DNA of 64,000 bases from an uncultured Pseudoflavonifractor sp. (GTDB taxonomy: Bacteria; Bacillota; Clostridia; Oscillospirales; Oscillospiraceae). Location: positions 1 through 64,000 of the forward strand of contig CAJFTA010000013.1 of NCBI GenBank assembly GCA_904419835.1, given 5' to 3'. Under the pieces are notes generated by a model. That model searched no databases, was not told where the DNA came from, and worked only from the letters and a program-made list of their open reading frames with translations. This document shows positions 17,451-26,900 of this stretch, piece after piece. A program made the translations under genes and the position numbers. Positions within the stretch are counted from its first letter, which is position 1; the number at the start of each line of letters is the position of its first letter.

Positions 17451-18093
17451 TCAGTTGGATTCTGCGAGCCTTGCCCTGAGCTCCCGCTCCACCTTTTCCA
17501 GGTCCGGGTCGCACAGCAGCGGCAGGACCTCCACCAGCGCCTCCGGCTCCAAATCCCACCAGCGGAATTGCAGCAGCAGGCCGGTCAGCCCTTCGTCAAA
17601 GCGCCGCTTGATGACCCTGGCCGGGTTGCCTCCAAACACCGTGTAGGGCGGGATATCCCCGGCCACCACCGAGCAGGCGGCCACGATGGCGCCGTCGCCG
17701 ATTTTGACTCCCGCCCGATCCAGACGTCGTTTCCGACCACGATGTCGCCTTTTCGGGGGAGCTGGTCCAGATGGGGCGGGGTGTTCTCCTGCCATGCTCC
17801 GCCGAACACATGAAACGGGTAGGTCGTGACGCTGCTGATGCGGTGGTTGGCCGGCCCCATGATAAACTTTGTGCCGGAGGCGATGGCGCAGAATTTCCCG
17901 ATGATGAGATGGTCGCCAAACTCCGGGTAATTGAACAGCACATTGTTTTTTCAAAGCCGGCGGGGTCCGCCGTGTCGTCGTAGTAGGTGTAGTCGCCAAT
18001 GGAGATATTGGGCGCCTTCACCACATTCTTGATAAAGCAGGAGGTTTTATATTCGTTGGGAAAGACCTGGTTGGGGTCCGGTATCTGATGCAT
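17451..18093 (-). pseudogene. Vat/CatB-type xenobiotic O-acetyltransferase, broken
   Basis: A left-handed beta-helix acetyltransferase related to streptogramin and chloramphenicol acetyltransferases. Three frames must be joined: MHQIPDPNQVFPNEYKTSCF to DPAGFEK, then [20 protein letters not shown] to NDVWIGRE, then [20 protein letters not shown] to the end. The first break fits loss of one A in an A-run near 17946. The second fits a small deletion near 17715 that removes most of the expected SVIMPG and shifts frame. The hexapeptide repeats and the [13 protein letters not shown] motif are otherwise well kept, so decay is recent or, for the homopolymer site, an assembly error. AAAGGAC precedes the ATG at 18093. 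Confidence 0.8.
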
Positions 18094-18250
18094 TGCTGCC
18101 GTCCTTTCTTTTTCCATAGCGCCATGCGCTATTTTATGTCATATCACACCCTTTCTCCGGCATCCTATGGTGGCAGCCGCCCGTTTTTTCCTGATTTCTT
18201 TCATCCTGGTCCCCTCCCTGCAGCGGCCGCGCGATACGCCCGTCAAAGGA

Positions 18251-18601
18251 TTATTTTCTCAGAATCTGCTCCATGGCCCTGCCCTTGGCCAGCTCGTCCA
18301 CCAGCTTGTCCAGATAGCGGATCTCCCGCATCAGGGGGTCCTCAATCTCCTCCACCCGGACGCCGCACACCTTGCCGGTGATCAGCGTCCGGTTCGGGTT
18401 CATGGCGGGGGCGCTGCGGAAAAAGTCGCCGTAGCTGATTTCGGACTGCTCCAGCCGGGCGATGTCCCCGGGCGTGTATCCGGTGAGCCAGGCGGTCACC
18501 CGGTCCACCTCTTCCCTGCTGCGGCCCTTTTTCTCCGCCTTGCTCACCAGCAGGGGGTAGAGCTTGGCAAAGGGCATCTGCGTTACGTCTGCACGGGGCA
18601 T
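18251..18601 (-). CDS. DUF2200 family protein
   Basis: A 116-residue cytosolic protein of the DUF2200 type. Family signatures include MPFAKLYPLLVSKAEKKGRS (about 9-28), VTAWLTGYTP (about 35-44), YGDFFRSAPAMNPNR (about 57-71), ITGKVCGVRVEEIEDPLMRE (about 74-93) and IRYLDKLVDELAKGRAMEQI (about 94-113). No function has been assigned to the family to my knowledge. The gene starts four bases after the macro-domain gene ends, so the two are probably co-transcribed and may be functionally linked. Confidence 0.88.
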   Translation of the reverse strand: MPRADVTQMPFAKLYPLLVSKAEKKGRSREEVDRVTAWLTGYTPGDIARLEQSEISYGDFFRSAPAMNPNRTLITGKVCGVRVEEIEDPLMREIRYLDKLVDELAKGRAMEQILRK

Positions 18602-18604
18602 GTG

Positions 18605-19606
18605 TCAACCTCCCAGGAGGCTCTGGTCGAAGGCGAACAGAGCCTCGTTGATCTCAAAGATGTTGTAGTTCCCATGGGCGATGAAGTACTCCACGATGAT
18701 GTCGAACCTGCTGGCGTGGGAGAAGGCGAAGCCCGCCTTCGCCAGCATCTCCCGGGCCTCCTCCAGCGGCAGCTCCAGGGCGACGGCAAAGGCCATGGCG
18801 GTGGGCTTGGAGGGCTTATAGTGGACGTCCGAGCGGATTTTGGAGAAGAGCTTGCGGTCGATGTTGGCCTTTTTGTAGCACTGGGCGTCGGTGATGCCGG
18901 CCTCGTCGATTTTCCGCAGCAGCATCTGGGAAAAGCTCTCGTCCAGCCGGCTCAGGGCCTCGTCCAGGCTCCCCGGAGGGGCGGCGCAGGGCGCGGGCGC
19001 CCCCGGAGCCGCCTCCGTGTGGGCGGAGGCGAAGGACAGGGCCCGGCGGCGCCGCTCCCCCCGGCTGTCGGTGCGCTCCGCTGCATAGCGGCCATCGATG
19101 TAGGCGGCGATGTCGGCAAAGCGCGTTCCGCCGATGGTGTAGGACGCCCGGTCGAAGATGACCAGATAGACGGTCATATCGTGGGAGAGCAGGAAGTCCC
19201 CAATGGTGTCCGCCGCCACCCTGAGGGCCTGGTCCTTGGGGTAGCCGTAGGCCCCGGCGGAGATGAGCGGGAAGGCCACCGTCTCGCACTGATTGGCAAG
19301 GGCCAGCTCCAGCGAGGCGCGGTAGGCGGAGGCCAAAAGCGCCCGCTCGCCGTGGCCGCCGCCCCGCCAGACGGGACCCACCGTGTGGATCACATAGCGG
19401 GCGGGCAGGCGGTAGCCCTCTGTCAGCTTGGCCTGTCCCGTCTTGCAGCCGCCCAGGGCGCGGCACGCCTCCAGCAGCTCCGGCCCGGCGGCGCGGTGGA
19501 TGGCCCCGTCCACGCCTCCGCCGCCCAGCAGGCTCTCCTTGGCGGCGTTGACGATGGCGTCCACCCTCATGGTGGTGATGTCGTTTTGCACAATGTACAG
19601 GGGCAT
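18605..19606 (-). CDS. Macro-domain protein fused to a C-terminal HTH-like domain
   Basis: A 333-residue two-domain protein. Residues 1-165 are a macro domain that binds or hydrolyses ADP-ribose derivatives: [33 protein letters not shown] (about 29-45), [15 protein letters not shown] and [16 protein letters not shown] (about 112-127). After a variable Ala/Pro linker (about 170-212), residues 220-333 form a separate all-helical domain ([57 protein letters not shown]). It looks like an XRE-like helix-turn-helix fold and, as I recall, also exists as a stand-alone protein. GGAGG precedes the next gene, DUF2200, four bases on. A role in ADP-ribosylation signalling or defence is inference. Confidence 0.85.
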   Translation of the reverse strand: MPLYIVQNDITTMRVDAIVNAAKESLLGGGGVDGAIHRAAGPELLEACRALGGCKTGQAKLTEGYRLPARYVIHTVGPVWRGGGHGERALLASAYRASLELALANQCETVAFPLISAGAYGYPKDQALRVAADTIGDFLLSHDMTVYLVIFDRASYTIGGTRFADIAAYIDGRYAAERTDSRGERRRRALSFASAHTEAAPGAPAPCAAPPGSLDEALSRLDESFSQMLLRKIDEAGITDAQCYKKANIDRKLFSKIRSDVHYKPSKPTAMAFAVALELPLEEAREMLAKAGFAFSHASRFDIIVEYFIAHGNYNIFEINEALFAFDQSLLGG

Positions 19607-19634
19607 GGGCCGCCTCCTTTATATCTCAAAGAAA

Positions 19635-19673
19635 GCATGGCAGAGGGACGCGCAGCGCGCCCCTCTGCCATGC
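19635..19673 (-). terminator. Rho-independent terminator
   Basis: A long hairpin (GCATGGCAGAGGG with its complement, plus inner CGCGC pairs) followed on the minus strand by TTTCTTTG. It ends the transcript of the small helical protein at 19752-20123. Confidence 0.85.
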
Positions 19674-19751
19674 GGCATTATGCCTATTCCTGCGCCGGAC
19701 GGACGCTTTCTCTCCGTGGAGGAACGCTTTCCAGAGCCGCTCTCCTTCCGC

Positions 19752-20123
19752 TCAGAATACTCCGTTTGTATCGTCCCCGCCAAAGCCGGATTCCTCAGGG
19801 GGAATGTCAGTGGCCACGGGAGGCACATCCGCATCCTCCAGATTGCCCTCCGCCTTCAGCTCGGCGATGCGGCTCTTGTTCTCCTCAATGGTCACCTTGG
19901 AGGCGGTAATCTTCTCGCACAGGGCCACATAAGCCGCCTCGGGCGCCATGCCGCGCTCGGCATAGTAGAGCTTTCCGATCTCAACGTATGCTTTCTTAAT
20001 CGCGTCCTCCTCCGCGGAGTTGGCCAGATTCAGCTTGGCAATCTCAGCCAGCTGCCGGGATTTTGCCACGCCAGCCCGGCCCAGATCCATCGCTTTATCC
20101 TTCAGTTCATCAAAAAATGCCAC
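19752..20123 (-). CDS. Small helical protein of a common Firmicutes type, unknown function
   Basis: A 123-residue cytosolic protein. Residues 1-50 form an amphipathic helix (FFDELKDKAMDLGRAGVAKS), followed by a conserved DAIKKAYVEIGKLYYAERG segment (about 44-62), a coiled-coil-like stretch (ITASKVTIEENKSRIAELKA, about 73-92) and an acidic, Pro-rich tail. Similar proteins in Clostridia often end in a zinc ribbon; this one does not. The start is taken as the GTG at 20123 because AAGGAGG is ideally placed for it; a TTG three codons upstream would touch that site. Has its own promoter and terminator. Confidence 0.65.
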   Translation of the reverse strand: MAFFDELKDKAMDLGRAGVAKSRQLAEIAKLNLANSAEEDAIKKAYVEIGKLYYAERGMAPEAAYVALCEKITASKVTIEENKSRIAELKAEGNLEDADVPPVATDIPPEESGFGGDDTNGVF

Positions 20124-20196
20124 AGGAAACAACCTCCTTATGTATTCCCAGCTTCTTCATCCGATTCAGCGGGACACTTCTTTGGAACCTGACCCT

Positions 20197-20225
20197 ATTT
20201 TAACCTCTTTTTTCCGCCGGTGCAA
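20197..20225 (-). promoter_or_regulatory. Promoter of the small helical protein
   Basis: Minus strand: TTGCAC (20225-20220), 17-base spacer, TAAAAT (20202-20197). Leader of about 70 bases. Confidence 0.65.
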
Positions 20226-20482
20226 GAGCCCGCAATATGATTTAAGTCTTTTTTAATGAAGCCATATTTTTTGCAACTATTTTATCGATTTTTACCGGAT
20301 ATATTTATCACTTTTAAATCAATATATCACTTTTATTCACTTGTCACAACACGCGCTGTTCGCAGGCCGGCAGACCCAAGCCGCCCCTGGGTGGATACGG
20401 CTCTGCTGCTCCGCCATGTCGGCTTCCGTTTCCCACACCACGGGGCCGGCCCGCGCATATCCTGAGGGTGGAGGTTATGCTT
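20226..20482. other. AT-rich upstream region of the collagen-like gene
   Basis: No gene is visible. The left half (20240-20345) is strongly AT-rich, with repeated TATCACTTTTA-like words at about 20307 and 20327. It should contain the promoter of the collagen-like gene, perhaps for a late sporulation sigma factor, but I could not find a convincing sigma-K or sigma-G pair. Confidence 0.4.
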
Positions 20483-20983
20483 ATGTATCATCAAAGAGGC
20501 TTCTACGGCACAGGCGGATCCATTCCCGCCGAGGCGCTGTATCCCGATTGTTCCTGTTCCTCCTGCGCTCCTCCCTGCCAGACCGTGCGGATCTGCCCCA
20601 TCCCCGGCCCTACGGGCCCCGCCGGGCCCACCGGGCCTACCGGGCCTACCGGGCCTTCCGGACCCACCGGGCCCACCGGACCCACCGGACCTTCCGGGCC
20701 CACCGGGCCCACCGGGCCCACCGGCCCCACCGGGCCCACCGGACCCACCGGGCCTACCGGGCCTACCGGACCTTCCGGGCCCACCGGGCCCACCGGACCC
20801 ACCGGGCCCACCGGGCCTACCGGGCCTACCGGACCTTCCGGACCCACCGGGCCCGCCGGAACGCTGACGCCCGGTGCGGCTGTGGCAAATGTGCCCAGCA
20901 ACGCCAGTCTGACGGGCCTTATCCAGTCCTACAATAACCTGCTGGCCTCCCTGCGGTCGGCCGGCGTCATTTCGTGCCTGTAA
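20483..20983 (+). CDS. Collagen-like exosporium-type protein
   Basis: A 166-residue protein with a Cys-rich head ([20 protein letters not shown], about 22-41), 28 uninterrupted Gly-Pro-X triplets (X is mostly Thr, with Ser and Ala) and a short C-terminal domain ([20 protein letters not shown]). Proteins built like this (BclA and relatives) coat the exosporium of spores, forming trimeric filaments. The head Cys residues could cross-link it to the coat. It lacks a signal peptide, as expected if made in the mother cell. GTGGAGG favours the ATG at 20483 over upstream GTG/ATG codons. The C-terminal domain is much shorter than that of BclA, so trimerisation may rely on the collagen stalk. Confidence 0.85.
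   Translation: MYHQRGFYGTGGSIPAEALYPDCSCSSCAPPCQTVRICPIPGPTGPAGPTGPTGPTGPSGPTGPTGPTGPSGPTGPTGPTGPTGPTGPTGPTGPTGPSGPTGPTGPTGPTGPTGPTGPSGPTGPAGTLTPGAAVANVPSNASLTGLIQSYNNLLASLRSAGVISCL
20606..20857 (+). repeat. Collagen triplet repeat array
   Basis: 28 nine-base units of the form GGN-CC(C/T)-(A/T/G)C(C/G), coding Gly-Pro-Thr/Ser/Ala. Higher-order blocks are visible, with GPS units roughly every 4 to 9 triplets. Near-identical units make it prone to length change and to assembly collapse. The opposite strand reads Gly-Pro-Val/Glu. Confidence 0.95.
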
Positions 20984-20988
20984 CGCAG

Positions 20989-21022
20989 AGGCTCCCCTGG
21001 GTGTTTCCGCCCCGGGGAGCCT
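20989..21022. terminator. Bidirectional terminator
   Basis: Stem AGGCTCCCCTGGG (20989-21001) with CCCGGGGAGCCT (21011-21022), between the convergent collagen-like gene and the GTPase-nuclease gene; TTCTG follows on the plus strand. Confidence 0.7.
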
Positions 21023-21036
21023 TCTGACTGCCGTAT

Positions 21037-23715
21037 TCAGCGCTTCTGCCGCTTTGCCTCTTCCATCGCGGCGCGGACAGGCTTGGACTTCTCCTGCCGG
21101 TTGTTCCGGGCCAGGATGTCGGAGATCTGCCCCTCCGCCTGCTCCACCTCCGCTTTGAAAATGCGGGCGGAGACCCGGAGGGCGCCGTGGCCCAGGATGA
21201 TAAGCTGCTCGGCGCTGTCCGAGGTGGCCACACGCACGTGGTGGTGCCTGCCCAGCTCATAGGTGGCCCGCTCGATGTAGGCGTCGGCGGTCTCCGCCTC
21301 CTTGGTGTAGACCACGTAAATATTGTGGTACTTGCTCACGTCCCCGGTGTTGCGGGGGACCTTGTAGGCGTCAAAGACCAGAATCACCACGCACTTGCGG
21401 AACCCCTGGTAATTGCTCAGAATGTCCATCAGCAGCTGGCGGGCGGCGTCCAGGCTGGTGCGGGCCACCGCCTTCAGCTCGTCCCAGGCGAAGATGATGT
21501 TGTATCCGTCCACCAGCAGGTACTCCGGCCCGCCGTCCCGCAGCGCCACCTCCCGGTGGTCGGGCAGCTCGGCGTGCTTCCTGCGGGCAGGCGCCTGGGG
21601 GAGAAAGTCCCGCCGTTTAATGGGGCCGTAGGTCCGCTCAAAAATGGCCTGGAGCTCCCTGTCCTGGGCCACGCCGTCGGAATAGGAGGTGCTGGGACGG
21701 TAGACCGGCGCTTCCTCCTCCGGCTCCTCCTCGTCCCCGAGGCGCAGGCCGCTGTCCACGTGCATGTGCGCCCGCACCTCGTTCCACTTGACCACCACGC
21801 CCGCGCCGTGGGAGCAGAACACCGAGTCCGCCGGGTTCTCCGTGTCCCGCTCGCACTCATAGCCCATGGCGGCCACCACCTCGTCCTGGTTGTGGCAGGG
21901 CTCATAGCCCTTCAGGGTGCAGAAGAGCCGCCCGCGGCCCCTGGTGTAGGACATGACCTCGGCGGCGTAGTCCCGCAGGCCGGCCACCGGCGCGGAGCCG
22001 GTGAGCACCGTCTCCTCCCCGTAAGTCTCCGGGGTGTCCGTCTCTCCGCCCATCCGCTGCAAATCGGTCATGGCCCGGCCCACGCACTCGGGGGGCACCT
22101 CCAGCCGGAAGCTGTACCAGGGCTCCAGCAGGATGCTCTCCGCCTGCATCAGCCCCTGCCGCACGGCCCGGTAGGTGGCCTGCCGGAAGTCGCCGCCCTC
22201 GGTGTGCTTCACGTGGGCCCGGCCCGCCACCAGGGTGATGCGCATATCGGTGATGGGCGAGCCGGTGAGCACGCCCAGATGCTGCTTTTCCTCCAGGTGG
22301 GTGAGAATGAGCCGCTGCCAGTTCCGGTCCAGTATGTCCTCCCCGCAGGCGGAGGCGAAGCGGAGGCCGCTGCCCCGCTCCCCAGGCTCCAGCAGGAGGT
22401 GGACCTCGGCGTAGTGCCGCAGGGGCTCGAAGTGGCCCACGCCCTCCACCGGAGCGGCGATGGTCTCCCGGTAGACGATGCTGCCTGCGTCAAAGGTCAC
22501 GTCCAGGCCGAACCGCTCCCCGATGAGCCGCCGGAGCACCTCCAGCTGGACCTCGCCCATGAGCTGGATGTGGATTTCCCGCAGCTGCTCGTTCCAGACG
22601 ATGTGGAGCTGGGGATCCTCCTCGGCCAGCTCCCACAGCTTGAGGAGGGCGGCGTGGGGGTCGCAGCCCTCGGGCAGGACTACCCGGTAGGTAAGCACCG
22701 GCTCCAGCACCGGCGTCTCCCCCTCGGCCTCCCAGCCCAGGCCCTCGCCGGGCACGGTATGGCTCAGGCCGGTGACGGCGCACACCGTCCCCGCCGGGGC
22801 CTCGTCCACAGTGGTGTACCTGGCGCCGGAGTAGATGCGGATCTGGTCCGCCTTCTCCTCCCACACCTTCTCCTCCGCCAGGGCGGCCCGGCGGTTGGTG
22901 AGCAGGGCCTTCACCTTCAGGCTGCCCCCCGTCACCTTCAGATAGGTCAGCCGGTTTCCCTGTGGGTCCCGGGCGATTTTATACACCCGGGCGCCGAACT
23001 CAGGGGGGTACTCCGGGCTGCCGCCGTATTTGCGCAGTCCGGAGAGCAGCTCCTCCACCCCCTCCAGCCGGAGGGCGGAGCCGAAGTAGCAGGGGAACAG
23101 CTTCCGCGCCCGGACAAGGGCGGCAATGTCCTCCTCCGCCACCGCTCCGGTCTCCAGGTAGCGTTCCAGCACGTCCTCGCCGCACACGGCCACGTTCTCC
23201 AGCCAGCTGTCCCTGTCCTGCCCGGGCCCGAAGTCCACGCAGCCCTCGTCCAGCCGGGCCTTCAGCCCGGCGAGCAGTGCGGCCCGGTCCGCCCCCGCCA
23301 GGTCCATCTTGTTGACAAAGAGGAACACCGGGACGCCGTACCGCTCCAGCAGCCGCCAGAGGGTCATGGTATGGCCCTGGACGCCGTCTGTACCGCTGAT
23401 GACCAGGACAGCACAGTCCAGTACCTGGAGAGTGCGCTCCATCTCAGCGGAGAAATCCACGTGCCCCGGGGTATCCAGCAGGGTGACGGTCATGTCCTCC
23501 AGAGGCAGCACCGCCTGCTTGGAGAAGATGGTGATGCCCCGCTCCCGCTCCAGAGCGTAGGTGTCCAGGAAGGCGTCCCCGTGGTCCACCCGCCCCAGGC
23601 GCTTCAGGTAGCCGCAGGTGTAGAGCAGCCCCTCGGACAGGGTGGTCTTGCCCGCGTCCACGTGGGCAAACAGGCCTGTGCAGAGTCTTTTCTTTTCTTT
23701 TGCCTGTCTGTCCAT
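21037..23715 (-). CDS. TetM-like translational GTPase fused to a Rae1/YacP-type NYN nuclease domain
   Basis: An 892-residue fusion. Residues 1-660 follow the EF-G-like ribosomal protection family (TetM/TetO/TetW): FAHVDAGKTTLSEGLLYTCG (G1, about 17), ERERGITIFSKQ (switch I/G2), LLDTPGHVDFSAEM (G3), FVNKMDLAG (G4), then domains II-V. Residues 732-870 are a NYN domain closely matching YacP/Rae1: LLVDGYN, VILVFDAYKV, YTKEAETADAYIERA, RVATSDSAEQLIILGHGAL, with the acidic catalytic residues kept. Rae1 of Bacillus cuts mRNA in the ribosomal A-site, so GTPase and nuclease act at the same ribosomal site. A basic tail ends the protein. GAGAGG precedes the ATG at 23715. Tetracycline resistance itself is not certain. 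Confidence 0.88.
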   Translation of the reverse strand: MDRQAKEKKRLCTGLFAHVDAGKTTLSEGLLYTCGYLKRLGRVDHGDAFLDTYALERERGITIFSKQAVLPLEDMTVTLLDTPGHVDFSAEMERTLQVLDCAVLVISGTDGVQGHTMTLWRLLERYGVPVFLFVNKMDLAGADRAALLAGLKARLDEGCVDFGPGQDRDSWLENVAVCGEDVLERYLETGAVAEEDIAALVRARKLFPCYFGSALRLEGVEELLSGLRKYGGSPEYPPEFGARVYKIARDPQGNRLTYLKVTGGSLKVKALLTNRRAALAEEKVWEEKADQIRIYSGARYTTVDEAPAGTVCAVTGLSHTVPGEGLGWEAEGETPVLEPVLTYRVVLPEGCDPHAALLKLWELAEEDPQLHIVWNEQLREIHIQLMGEVQLEVLRRLIGERFGLDVTFDAGSIVYRETIAAPVEGVGHFEPLRHYAEVHLLLEPGERGSGLRFASACGEDILDRNWQRLILTHLEEKQHLGVLTGSPITDMRITLVAGRAHVKHTEGGDFRQATYRAVRQGLMQAESILLEPWYSFRLEVPPECVGRAMTDLQRMGGETDTPETYGEETVLTGSAPVAGLRDYAAEVMSYTRGRGRLFCTLKGYEPCHNQDEVVAAMGYECERDTENPADSVFCSHGAGVVVKWNEVRAHMHVDSGLRLGDEEEPEEEAPVYRPSTSYSDGVAQDRELQAIFERTYGPIKRRDFLPQAPARRKHAELPDHREVALRDGGPEYLLVDGYNIIFAWDELKAVARTSLDAARQLLMDILSNYQGFRKCVVILVFDAYKVPRNTGDVSKYHNIYVVYTKEAETADAYIERATYELGRHHHVRVATSDSAEQLIILGHGALRVSARIFKAEVEQAEGQISDILARNNRQEKSKPVRAAMEEAKRQKR

Positions 23716-23933
23716 AAAAAACCGCCTCTCACGAAGACTCTGTCTCCGTTGTTTTTTAATATGGCCGGGCGGTCTCCGCCCGGCACGCATCATTATAGCA
23801 CAGGAACCGCCCCCAGTCGAGACACCTCCCCTTCTTTGGAATACAGAAGAGCGCCCGGAGCTGAAATTTCCCAGCTCCGGGCGCTCGCTTTACGTCGGTG
23901 TATATGGAAGATTGGGTTTAATCAGTCCAGCTC

Positions 23934-26900
23934 TCAGGCAGCCTTCTTCTCCTTTTTCCAGCGGCGCACAATGGCCACCACGCCCCAGATGATGAGGGCC
24001 GCGGCCACAACATTCTCCACGATGAGGATGATGTAGTAATTGGCGAAGGGCAGCGCCTCCACAGCCACGCCGTGGACAATGCCGTTCATGGCGTTGGAGT
24101 TGACGGTGGTGTAGAGAATGTGCTTGATGGCCTGGCGGGCGAAGTACTGCGTGGCGGGATTGGTCGGGTCCATGGGCGCGTCCACCTCAAAGCCGGTCAG
24201 CTTCAGATCGCCGCCGGCCCGGATGCACTGCTCGGTGTCCATGACGCCGCCGCCGTCGTAGTCGGTAATGACCGTGCCGTCAAAGCCCCACTCGTTGCGC
24301 AGCACACTGGTGAGCAGGTGATAGTCGCCGCCCGCCCAGGTGCAGCCTATCCGGTTAAAGGAGGACATGACGCCCATGACGGCCGGAATCTCCGCCTCCG
24401 TCCGGGTAAAGGAATCGGTGGCCTCATCGTACTGCTGAACCATAATGGTGGTCATGGGCCGATCCTCAATGCAGGTCTGGAAGGGCTTGAGATAGATCTC
24501 CCGGATGGCCTGCTCGTTGGAGAAGGTGGCCACATGGCTGCGGTGGTCCTCCTGGTCGTTGAGGGCGAAGTGCTTGATGTAGGCGTACACGCCCTTCTCC
24601 GCGCAGGCCGTGGCCGCCTGGAGGGCCAGCTCGCCGGACATGAAGCCGTCCTCGGAGTAGTACTCGAAGTTGCGTCCGGCAAAGGGGGTGCGGTGGATGT
24701 TCATGGCGGGGGCATACCAGCCGGAGATGATGCCGATGTAGGCGTGGCTGCCCCAGTTGCCGTCGGCGGCCAGCGCGTCCTCACCCACATAGTAGCCGTG
24801 GAGGTAGGAGTTCTCCCTGTCCCAGCTGGCGGCCAGGTTGGTGGCGCAGGGATAGGTGATGGAGTAGGGCTCATGGGTGACGCCGCCCTCGTTCAGGCCG
24901 GAGGGGCCGTCGAAGTCAATGGCTCTGGGCTTGCCCATGTTGACGGACATCAGGGTCTGGTAGCCGCCGTTGCGGATGATGGTCTCCAGCTCGGCAGCCT
25001 CCATCTGGTCGATAAGGGCGTCCCAGCCGCCCTCGGCCTCCACCTCGTCAAAGTCTCTGCCCCGGAAATCGATAAGCTCCAGATCCCCGTCCTGGCCGTA
25101 CACGCCGGCCATGGAGGCAGCCTCCTCCTCGGTCATGGGGTTGAGAGAGGCGCCTGCTCCCTTGGCCTTGATGGCGTCCCGGATGGTGTCGGACACCTCC
25201 ACCTCCCAGGTATAGCCGTTCTTCTCGCTGAAGGGGCTCTTCCGCTGGCTGTCCTGATTGCCGTGGGTGGCGGGGAAGGTACCCACCCAGTCCTGACGGG
25301 TCAGGTACTGGTCTCTGGGGGTCAGCTCGTCATAGCTGGCGTGGTCAAACTGGTTGGTGATGGTCACGCCGGTGGAGGAGACGGAGTAGGTTTTGTTGTC
25401 CACGCCGTTGTTGTCCATGTAGGTATAGGTCCACTTGCCCACAAAGTCCGGGTCGGGCTGGCCGAAGAGGCCGTCGTTCTCGCGGCCGGCATAGGCCAGA
25501 AAGTTATTGTTGGCCGCGTGGGCGTTGGGGGCGGCGGTGAGCAGGTAGTCCCCCGCCTCCAGGATGTAGGTCTTGGCCATCACGTCATCGTAGGAGATGA
25601 AGTCTTTCTGATTCACGGTGATGGTCAGGGTCTCGGATGCGCCGGGCTCCAGGTCTCCGGTTTTCTCAAAGCCCACCAGGGAGACAGATGACTTTTCAAT
25701 GTGATTGGTCCTGTCGTACTCGGTGTAGGGGGCATTGAGATAGACCTGTACCACGTCCCGGCCAGTCACATCGCCGGTGTTGGTGACGGTGACCTGGATC
25801 TGGATGTCGCCGTTGTCATCCATGCCGCTCATGGTAAAGTCGGACCACGCAAAGGTGGTGTAGGACAGGCCGTAACCGAAGGGGTACTGCACCACCTGGC
25901 TGTAGTCGTAGTCCCCGGCGTTGCCCTGGTCCAGCATCTTGTCAAAATAGCGGGTCTCGTAGTACTTATAGCCCACGTAGATACCCTCGTCATAGAACAC
26001 GCCGGCCTCCACGTCCTGGCCGTTGTTCACCAGCATCATGTCGCCCATGTTCTGCATGGCGGGGGAGGAGAAGGCGTCGTAGGCGAAGGTGTCCACCAGG
26101 TGGCCGGAGGGATTGACGCTGCCGCTGAGTACGTCGGCGATGGAACGGCAGGTGTCGCCGCCGGCGCCGGGGGCCCACAGGACGGCGGTGATGTTCTCAT
26201 AGTCCTTGACCCAGCCCAGCTCAAAGGCGTTGTTGGTGTTGACCACCAGGATGACGTTGTCGAAGTTGTCGTTCAGGTACTGAATAACGCCAAGCTCTAC
26301 GGAATCGGGTTCCAGATAGTGCTTGTCCTTATCCTCCTCAATGTCAGTCCAGTCGCCCATATACCGGCCCAGGTCCCGGCCCTCGCCGCCAGTGCGGGCA
26401 ATGAAGAAGACGGGGATGGTGCCCTCCGCCTCCTGCTTGGCCGCATCGGGGATGGCGGAGATGGGGGCCTCGTTGATAGACCAGTCCTCAGCGCCGCCGT
26501 ACATGATGGCGCCGCCGCCACGGGTATAGGTACTGTGGTTGTCGCTGTAGAACTTCCACAGGGACTCGTTGACTGAGAAACCCTGCTCGGTGAGGGCGGT
26601 GCGCATGTCGCTGGAAATGGTGCTCACGCCCGAGCCGGTGCCGCCGGCCAGCAGGTCCACGGAAGAGGCGGAAAACAGGCTCAGCTTGGATCCCGCCGCC
26701 ACGGGCAGGCCCTTGCCGTTTTCCGTGTTGTTGTAGAGGAGCACGAAGCCCTCGGCGCCGGCCTTGCGGGTATAGGCCTGCTCGGCGGCCTGGAGCTCGT
26801 CGGAGTCGGTGATGTCCCGGGTATAGTACTCCGCATCCACCCCCTCAGGGGCTCCGCTGGTCTGAATCTTGGTCTCACCGAAGATGTCCCGAAGCACCAG

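Noticed and set aside
19427..20192. Plus-strand frames across the macro-domain and small helical protein genes
   Set aside because: No Shine-Dalgarno, Ser/Pro/Arg-rich composition, and both strands' real genes are well supported on the minus strand.
20606..20857. Regular short repeats that could be taken for a CRISPR array
   Set aside because: Nine-base coding triplet units with no spacers, inside an open frame.
20503..20901. A minus-strand frame coding (Gly-Pro-Val/Glu)n, collagen-like
   Set aside because: It is the reverse reading of the plus-strand collagen repeat; it has no ribosome binding site or promoter of its own, and the plus-strand product has a proper head and tail.
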